Of a stretch of DNA of 64,000 bases, positions 59,474 through 64,000 are shown in pieces. Location of the stretch: assembly GCF_004791585.1 (NCBI RefSeq), contig NZ_SRUU01000012.1:1-64000 (forward strand), given 5' to 3'. Position 1 is the first letter of the stretch; each line of letters opens with the position of its first letter. The notes under the pieces are model-generated. The model had not been told where the DNA came from, did no database searches, and saw nothing but the letters and a program-made list of their open reading frames with translations. The DNA is from Mesorhizobium sp. M1C.F.Ca.ET.210.01.1.1 (GTDB lineage: Bacteria; Pseudomonadota; Alphaproteobacteria; Rhizobiales; Rhizobiaceae). A program made the position numbers and the translations under genes.

Positions 59474-59535
59474 CATCGGGAAAAATGCCATCCGGGTTTT
59501 TCCAGTTTATGTCGCTCTTGAGAGGACAGTGTAAC
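59474..59535 (+). promoter_or_regulatory. ROSE-like RNA thermometer in the hsp20 leader
   Basis: The roughly 62-base leader holds two hairpins. The first is GGAAAAA (59479-59485) with TTTTTCC (59497-59503). The second (59510-59528) is TGTCGCTC-TTGA-GAGGACA. In it UCGCU pairs with the AGGA Shine-Dalgarno bases, leaving one bulged G (59514) and a UUGA loop. The UYGCU-against-AGGA arrangement with a bulged G is the hallmark of ROSE elements, which melt on heating to free the ribosome site. Confidence 0.72.
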
Positions 59536-59961
59536 ATGAGCCGAATGACGCCCTTCTCCAGCCCGCTTCTCTTGGGTTTCGACACCATGGAAAAGACGCT
59601 CGAGCGTCTGGCGAAGTCGGGCGACAGCTATCCTCCCTATAACATCGAGCGCTTGGGCGCTGTCGACGGCAGGGCCGAGAGGCTGCGCATCACGCTTGCC
59701 GTGGCGGGTTTCGCCGAAAGCGACCTCGATGTCACCACTGAGGAGAACCAGCTGATCGTGCGCGGCCGTCAGACCGACGACACCGAGCGTGAATTCCTCC
59801 ACCGTGGCATCGCCGCGCGCCAGTTCCAGCGCTGTTTCGTGCTGGCCGACGGCATGCGGGTGATCGGTGCTGAGCTCAAGAACGGCCTTCTGTCGATCGA
59901 TCTCGACCGGCCGGAAGCCGAGCGGCTGGTACGGAAAATAAACATATCGGTGAAAGACTGA
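59536..59961 (+). CDS. Small heat shock protein, Hsp20/IbpA type
   Basis: A 141-residue alpha-crystallin protein (PPYNIERLGAVDGRAERLRI; the GLL(S)IDL motif near the end in ELKNGLLSIDLDRPEAERLV). It holds unfolded proteins during heat stress. The start is ATG 59536, nine bases after AGGA, which is buried in a ROSE-like hairpin. A DUF1150 gene follows, the usual rhizobial pairing. Confidence 0.93.
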   Translation: MSRMTPFSSPLLLGFDTMEKTLERLAKSGDSYPPYNIERLGAVDGRAERLRITLAVAGFAESDLDVTTEENQLIVRGRQTDDTEREFLHRGIAARQFQRCFVLADGMRVIGAELKNGLLSIDLDRPEAERLVRKINISVKD

Positions 59962-60025
59962 CCTTTGCCGATGGCTCTAATGCGGGACGGCCGGAAGTGG
60001 CGTCTCGCGCCAAGGAGGCTTGAAA

Positions 60026-60283
60026 ATGCCCAGAACTGACGAAACCCTGACCATGACCAGCGGCGAACTCGCCCATTTGGGCGAAGGTTCGGTCGCTTAC
60101 CTGAGGAAAGTATCAAGCGACGATCTGCGCGGCCGCTTCCCCGGCCTCACCGAGATCGCGCCCGGCCTGGAACTGTGGGCGCTGTTTGCCGCCAACGGCC
60201 AGCCTATCCTGCTTTCCGATGCTCGTGACCGGGCGCTGGCGGGTGCGCTGGAGAACGATCTGACCACGGTCGCGATCCACTAA
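60026..60283 (+). CDS. DUF1150 family protein
   Basis: An 85-residue cytosolic protein of the DUF1150 family (GELAHLGEGSVAYLRKVSSD; LFAANGQPILLSDAR). AGGAGG lies 7 bases before ATG 60026. It follows hsp20 by 64 bases and is probably co-induced on heat shock; its function is unknown. A strong hairpin follows at 60333. Confidence 0.85.
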   Translation: MPRTDETLTMTSGELAHLGEGSVAYLRKVSSDDLRGRFPGLTEIAPGLELWALFAANGQPILLSDARDRALAGALENDLTTVAIH

Positions 60284-60332
60284 GGTTCGCTTCCCGCCGT
60301 CCCAGGCGGCGTGTGGTTTGCGTCTGAAACGG

Positions 60333-60357
60333 AAAGGGCCGCTCGCGGCGGCCCTTT
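60333..60357. terminator. Bidirectional hairpin terminator between DUF1150 and ptsN
   Basis: AAAGGGCCGC and GCGGCCCTTT are perfect 10-bp arms around TCGCG. The A and T ends of the stem give a short T-run in either direction, suiting termination of both convergent genes. Confidence 0.65.
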
Positions 60358-60377
60358 GAAGGTTTTATCCCCGAAAA

Positions 60378-60842
60378 TCAAGCCGCGTGCGAGGCCTGCG
60401 TGTCCGACAAGAGCGCGTGGATGGCCACGGCGTCGCGCGTCCCCCTGATCTTGGCCACCGTATCGGCGTCGCGCAGCACGCGCGCGATGCGCGACAGCGC
60501 CTTGAGATGGTCGGCGCCGGCGCCTTCGGGCGCAAGCAGCAGAAACACCAGGTCGACCGGCTGGTCGTCGAGCGCCTCGAAATCCACCGGCGTCTCCAGC
60601 CGGGCGAACACGCCTGCGATCCGCTTCACGCCCGCCAGCTTGCCGTGTGGGATGGCGATACCGTTGCCGACGCCGGTCGAGCCCAGCCGCTCGCGCTGCA
60701 GGATGGTGTCGAACACTTCCCGCTCCGGAATCCCGGAAATCGCCGCGGCCCTCTCCGACAGCAATTGCAGAAGCTGCTTTTTGGAATTCGCCTTCAACGC
60801 CGGCATGATAGCCGGGACGCTGATGAGATCGCTAAGATCCAT
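60378..60842 (-). CDS. ptsN: PTS IIA-like nitrogen regulatory protein PtsN
   Basis: A 154-residue EIIA-Ntr protein. The phosphorylated His is in STGVGNGIAIPHGKL, and VFLLLAPEGAGADHLKALS is typical. It takes phosphate from NPr and links nitrogen and potassium status to transport and metabolism. The position downstream of rpoN-hpf is the conserved arrangement. In some bacteria EIIA-Ntr controls KdpD, and a full kdp operon lies 21 kb away. Confidence 0.94.
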   Translation of the reverse strand: MDLSDLISVPAIMPALKANSKKQLLQLLSERAAAISGIPEREVFDTILQRERLGSTGVGNGIAIPHGKLAGVKRIAGVFARLETPVDFEALDDQPVDLVFLLLAPEGAGADHLKALSRIARVLRDADTVAKIRGTRDAVAIHALLSDTQASHAA

Positions 60843-60905
60843 GCTTGAAAAATCCCTTGCTCGCCTGCCGCGCCGGTCGTCGTCCCCCTCGCGCGGCCGG
60901 CTTTC

Positions 60906-61490
60906 TTATCCCTGCGCGACTTTGGTCGTCGACGGATCGATCCAGCCGATGTTTCCATCCGGCCGGCGGTAGACAATATTGAGATGGTCGTTTCCGGCGT
61001 TGCGGAATACGAAAACCGGGCTGTCCTTGGTATCGAGCTCGATGACGGCAGACGCCACCGACATGGTGCGAAGCGCCATGGTCGATTCGGCGACGATAGC
61101 CGGAGCGAAGTTCTCCGGGATTTCCTCGTCATCGTCGGCGAGCGGCTCCATCACGGTATAAGCGATGTCGGTGGACTCGCCATTGCCATTGCTGGAATTG
61201 TGCGACTTCAGCCGGCGCTTGTAGCGCCTGAGCCGCGTTTCGAGGCGATCGGCGGCCGCCTCGAAGGCAAGCGTGGGATCCTGGGCGTCACCGGTTGCCT
61301 GCAGTGAGGCGCCGGAATCGAGACGGATCATGCAATCGGCCGAGAAGCGCGATCCCGCCTTGATGACCGTTACATGTCCTGAAAAACCTCGATCGAAATA
61401 TTTTTCGATCACTTCGTTGACACGATCGTTGATGCGCGTACGGAACGCATCGCCGATGTCCATATGTTTTCCCGAAATGCGCAGATTCAT
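60906..61490 (-). CDS. hpf: Ribosome hibernation-promoting factor, long form
   Basis: A 194-residue protein. The N-terminal domain (about 1-105) is the HPF/YfiA fold (NLRISGKHMDIGDAFRTRIN; FEAAADRLETRLRRYKRRLK). The C-terminal domain (about 135-190) is the dimerisation domain of long HPF (PVFVFRNAGNDHLNIVYRRPDG). It pairs idle ribosomes into 100S dimers. It sits between rpoN and ptsN on the same strand. Confidence 0.94.
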   Translation of the reverse strand: MNLRISGKHMDIGDAFRTRINDRVNEVIEKYFDRGFSGHVTVIKAGSRFSADCMIRLDSGASLQATGDAQDPTLAFEAAADRLETRLRRYKRRLKSHNSSNGNGESTDIAYTVMEPLADDDEEIPENFAPAIVAESTMALRTMSVASAVIELDTKDSPVFVFRNAGNDHLNIVYRRPDGNIGWIDPSTTKVAQG

Positions 61491-61706
61491 CTGAAAACTG
61501 ACCTTCCTTGCTCAGGCTTCAAACTGTCCCGAGTTTATACCCGTGGTGCGCGCGCACAAGCTTTGCAGCGGCACGCGCGCCGATTTTAGACCCGAACTTT
61601 CCGGTTGATCACAAGTCGCCTTCTTGGCCGTCCGAGGCCTTCGCTTTGACGGACCCATTCGCGAGCGGGCATCACGGCCCGGCTCATGCGGGCGGGCTTC
61701 TAGACA

Positions 61707-61730
61707 CTTCATTGCAGCTTGTCAATGAAG
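61707..61730 (-). terminator. Hairpin downstream of rpoN
   Basis: CTTCATTG and CAATGAAG are perfect 8-bp arms with an 8-base loop, 37 bases after the rpoN stop. No T-run follows, so termination is only a possibility. It separates rpoN from hpf, which has its own leader of about 220 bases. Confidence 0.4.
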
Positions 61731-61766
61731 CTCGGAGACTGTGAAATGCGCCATCGGGGCAGATCG

Positions 61767-63296
61767 TCAGCGCCCGGCGTTGGCCAAAGCCCGCTTCTCG
61801 CGTCGCCGCTGCACCGATGAAGGGATGTTCATGCCTTCGCGGTACTTGGCGACGGTGCGGCGCGCAATGTCGACGCCGCTTTCCCGCAGCATGTCGACGA
61901 TGGCGTCGTCGGAAAGCACGTCGGCGGGCTTTTCCTCGTCGATCAGCTGCTTGATGCGGTCGCGCACGGCTTCCGAGGAGTGGGCTTCACCGCCTTCCGC
62001 CGAGGCGATCGAAGCGGTGAAGAAATAGCGCAGCTCGAAGACGCCGCGCGGCGTCAGCATGTATTTGTTGGCGGTGACGCGGCTCACGGTCGATTCATGC
62101 ATGCCGATCGCGTCGGCCACCGTGCGCAGGTTGAGCGGCTTGAGATGCCGCACGCCATGGACAAGGAACGCGTCCTGCTGGCGCACGATTTCCGAGGCCA
62201 CCTTGAGGATGGTCTTCGCCCGCTGGTCGAGGCTGCGCGTCAGCCAGTTGGCGTTCTGCAGGCATTCGGCGAGAAATTCCTTCTCCGCCTGGTCCCTGGC
62301 GTGGCAGGAAACCCGGGCGAAATAAACATGATCGACCAGGACGCGCGGCAGCGTGTCGGCGTTGAGCTCCACCGCCCAGCTGCCGTCAGCGGCGGCCCGC
62401 ACCTCGACATCGGCGATGATCGCGTCGCTCGCGCCGCCCGAAAATGCCGTGCCGGGCCGCGGATCGAGCGCGCGGATCTCGGCCAGCATGTCGAGAAGGT
62501 CTTCCTCATCGACGCCGCAGATGCGCTTCAGCGTCTGGAAGTCGCGCCGCGCCAGAAGCTCGAGATTGGCGACCAATGCCTTCATCGCCGGATCGAGCCG
62601 GTCGCGCACGGCAAGCTGCAGCGACAGGCATTCGGCGAGATCTCGGGCAAACAGACCGGCCGGCTCGAAAGTCTGGCAGACCGTGAGTACGCGTGAAACC
62701 GCCTCCTTGTCCGCGCCAAGCCGCGCCGCGACCTCTTCCAGGTCGGCGCGCAGATAGCCCGCCTCGTCGAGGCTGTCGGCAAGCTCGCCGGCAATCAGGC
62801 GTTCGCCAGGGGCAGGAAAGGCAAGCGCGATCTGCTCGCCGACATGCTCGCGCAGCGTCACAATCGTTGCTGCCATCTCGCCGACATCGAAGCCTTCCGA
62901 CGCAGCGCCGCCGGCGCTGCCGCCGGACGCTGACTTCCATTGCGCCGTGAGATCCGGTCCCAGCTTCTCGCTCGTCCCGGGATCGTCGGGAAACAGGTTC
63001 TCCAGCGAAGAGTCGAGCTTTTCCGAGATCGCCTCGGCGCTCCATTCCGTCTCGGCCTCGAACCAGTCATCCCCGCTGGCGGGTTCGGCCGCGGCCTCGC
63101 TCTTCTGCGGCTGGTCGCCGCTTGCGTCGTCCTGCGGCTCGGCCCGCTCCAGTAGCGGATTGCGCTCGATTTCCTCGTCGATGAAGCGCTCGAGCTCGAC
63201 ATGGGTGAGCTGCAGCAGCCGGATCGACTGCATCAGCTGGGGCGTCATCACCAGCGACTGGGACTGTCTGAGCTGCAGTTTGGCTGCCAGCGCCAT
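61767..63296 (-). CDS. rpoN: RNA polymerase sigma-54 factor
   Basis: A 509-residue sigma factor. The N-terminal activator-interacting region reads LQLRQSQSLVMTPQLMQSIR; an acidic linker, the core-binding domain and the C-terminal RpoN box (ARRTVAKYRE) follow. It directs transcription of nitrogen-fixation, nitrogen-assimilation and dicarboxylate-transport genes with enhancer-binding activators. The start is ATG 63296, matching family N-termini; TTG 63308 is in frame with a closer GAGG. Confidence 0.96.
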   Translation of the reverse strand: MALAAKLQLRQSQSLVMTPQLMQSIRLLQLTHVELERFIDEEIERNPLLERAEPQDDASGDQPQKSEAAAEPASGDDWFEAETEWSAEAISEKLDSSLENLFPDDPGTSEKLGPDLTAQWKSASGGSAGGAASEGFDVGEMAATIVTLREHVGEQIALAFPAPGERLIAGELADSLDEAGYLRADLEEVAARLGADKEAVSRVLTVCQTFEPAGLFARDLAECLSLQLAVRDRLDPAMKALVANLELLARRDFQTLKRICGVDEEDLLDMLAEIRALDPRPGTAFSGGASDAIIADVEVRAAADGSWAVELNADTLPRVLVDHVYFARVSCHARDQAEKEFLAECLQNANWLTRSLDQRAKTILKVASEIVRQQDAFLVHGVRHLKPLNLRTVADAIGMHESTVSRVTANKYMLTPRGVFELRYFFTASIASAEGGEAHSSEAVRDRIKQLIDEEKPADVLSDDAIVDMLRESGVDIARRTVAKYREGMNIPSSVQRRREKRALANAGR

Positions 63297-63486
63297 GGTG
63301 GGATTCAAACGCCTCGTCTACGCGTCGAGCTACGGTTTTTCGGTCGGGCATAGAAACTGGCCCGGCTTTTGCTTGTCAAGCCAAACGCTAGCAGCGACGG
63401 CTTACCGGAGCGTTATTCGAGGGCGGATTTGCCAAAAATTCGGCGAAACGGCGCGAAACTTCCGCAGAAAGCCTGATTTTACACTC

Positions 63487-64000
63487 TTAGAGGGTAAAGC
63501 CCTCGCCGAGATAGAGACGCCGCACATCGGCGTTGGCGACGATTTCGTCGGCCCGGCCATGCGTCAGCACTTGGCCGGCATGGATGATGTAAGCGCGGTC
63601 GATCAGGCCGAGCGTCTCGCGCACATTGTGGTCGGTGATCAGCACGCCGATGCCGCGTGCGGTCAGGTGGCGAACGAGCTGCTGTATGTCGGCGACCGCG
63701 ATCGGGTCGATACCGGCGAAGGGCTCGTCGAGCAGCATGTAGGCCGGCCGCGTCGCCAGCGCCCGCGCGATCTCGAGGCGGCGTCTTTCACCGCCCGACA
63801 GCGACATCGACGGCGCCTTGCGCAGATGGCTGATGTGGAATTCCTCGAGCAGCTCGTCGAGCGTGCGCTCGCGTTCCTTGCGGCTCTTTTCCACCACTTC
63901 CAGAACGGCGCGGATGTTCTGCTCGACATTCAGGCCGCGGAAGATCGAGGCCTCCTGCGGCAGATAGCCGATGCCGAGACGGGCGCGGCGGTACATCGGC
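63487..64000 (-). CDS. lptB: LPS export ABC transporter ATPase LptB, 5' end outside the window
   Basis: The visible part covers the last 171 codons and continues off the edge. It shows the Q-loop region [19 protein letters not shown], the signature [16 protein letters not shown], Walker [16 protein letters not shown] and H-loop [11 protein letters not shown]. With LptFG it powers lipopolysaccharide transport to the outer membrane. It lies just upstream of rpoN, the usual arrangement in proteobacteria. Confidence 0.94.
   Translation of the reverse strand, partial: PMYRRARLGIGYLPQEASIFRGLNVEQNIRAVLEVVEKSRKERERTLDELLEEFHISHLRKAPSMSLSGGERRRLEIARALATRPAYMLLDEPFAGIDPIAVADIQQLVRHLTARGIGVLITDHNVRETLGLIDRAYIIHAGQVLTHGRADEIVANADVRRLYLGEGFTL

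Noticed and set aside
59434-59477. GATGG/CTTGAT paired with ATCAAG/CCATC considered as a third hairpin of the thermometer
   Set aside because: It covers the RpoH-like promoter boxes, so most of it should not be transcribed. The symmetry is probably incidental.
58345-59535. Long in-frame upstream extension of hsp20
   Set aside because: It reads through the antisense of the nucleoside hydrolase. The real protein starts at ATG 59536, after the ROSE-like hairpin.

Overview
The window is a GC-rich stretch of alphaproteobacterial chromosome, most like Mesorhizobium or a close member of the Rhizobiales. The evidence is gene content: multi-copy cyclase/TPR proteins, RpiR- and AraC-controlled sugar modules, a kdp operon with extra small ORFs, the Hsp20-DUF1150 pair, and the lptB-rpoN-hpf-ptsN block. 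It also carries several families of short palindromic intergenic repeats familiar from rhizobia. I saw no tRNA, rRNA, CRISPR array, prophage or intact insertion sequence.

Layout. 1-4.5 kb: two tandem paralogues with a class III cyclase domain, a TolB-like domain and TPRs, each preceded by the same 45-bp composite element. 4.7-11.5 kb: small catabolic modules, namely a divergent hydroxyproline-type pair (proline racemase family/DHDPS family), an AraC regulator with an FGGY kinase, and an orphan nuoD. 11.6-14.1 kb: small proteins and a divergent methyltransferase/TetR pair. 14.2-24.5 kb: a complete sugar or polyol catabolic locus with an RpiR regulator, a Gfo/Idh/MocA dehydrogenase, an SDR, a mannitol-dehydrogenase-family enzyme, a sugar isomerase and an RbsBAC-type ABC transporter; candidate RpiR operators are visible. 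24.6-30.8 kb: HerA-like ATPase, small proteins, RidA plus amidohydrolase, and a flavin monooxygenase. 31.4-39.7 kb: kdp potassium-uptake operon with its KdpDE two-component system. 39.7-45 kb: housekeeping enzymes, an invasion-protein remnant, an NmrA-like gene with an apparent 3' frameshift, and an ArsR-SRPBCC-VOC-DUF1801 group. 45.4-53 kb: GGDEF/EAL protein, GNAT, Nth, DUF2244, and Ada/Ogt-like repair protein. 53.2-55.1 kb: four overlapping small secreted-protein genes with a chaperone-like member and no usher. 55.2-58.3 kb: ribokinase, amidase and LysE exporter. 58.4-60.3 kb: nucleoside hydrolase and the heat-shock pair hsp20-DUF1150. 60.4-64 kb: ptsN, hpf, rpoN and the 3' part of lptB.

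The most interesting signals are: (i) the four-gene secreted cluster at 53.2-55.1 kb, a candidate reduced chaperone-assisted surface system behind a 14-bp inverted repeat; (ii) an RpoH-like promoter followed by a ROSE-like RNA thermometer in front of hsp20; (iii) paired GGAA-N6-TTCC operators in the RpiR locus; (iv) a tandem operator and a perfect palindrome in the hydroxyproline divergon; and (v) a coupled single-span membrane protein between kdpA and kdpB. Everything here comes from reading the sequence. Family names rest on recognised motifs, not on database searches.
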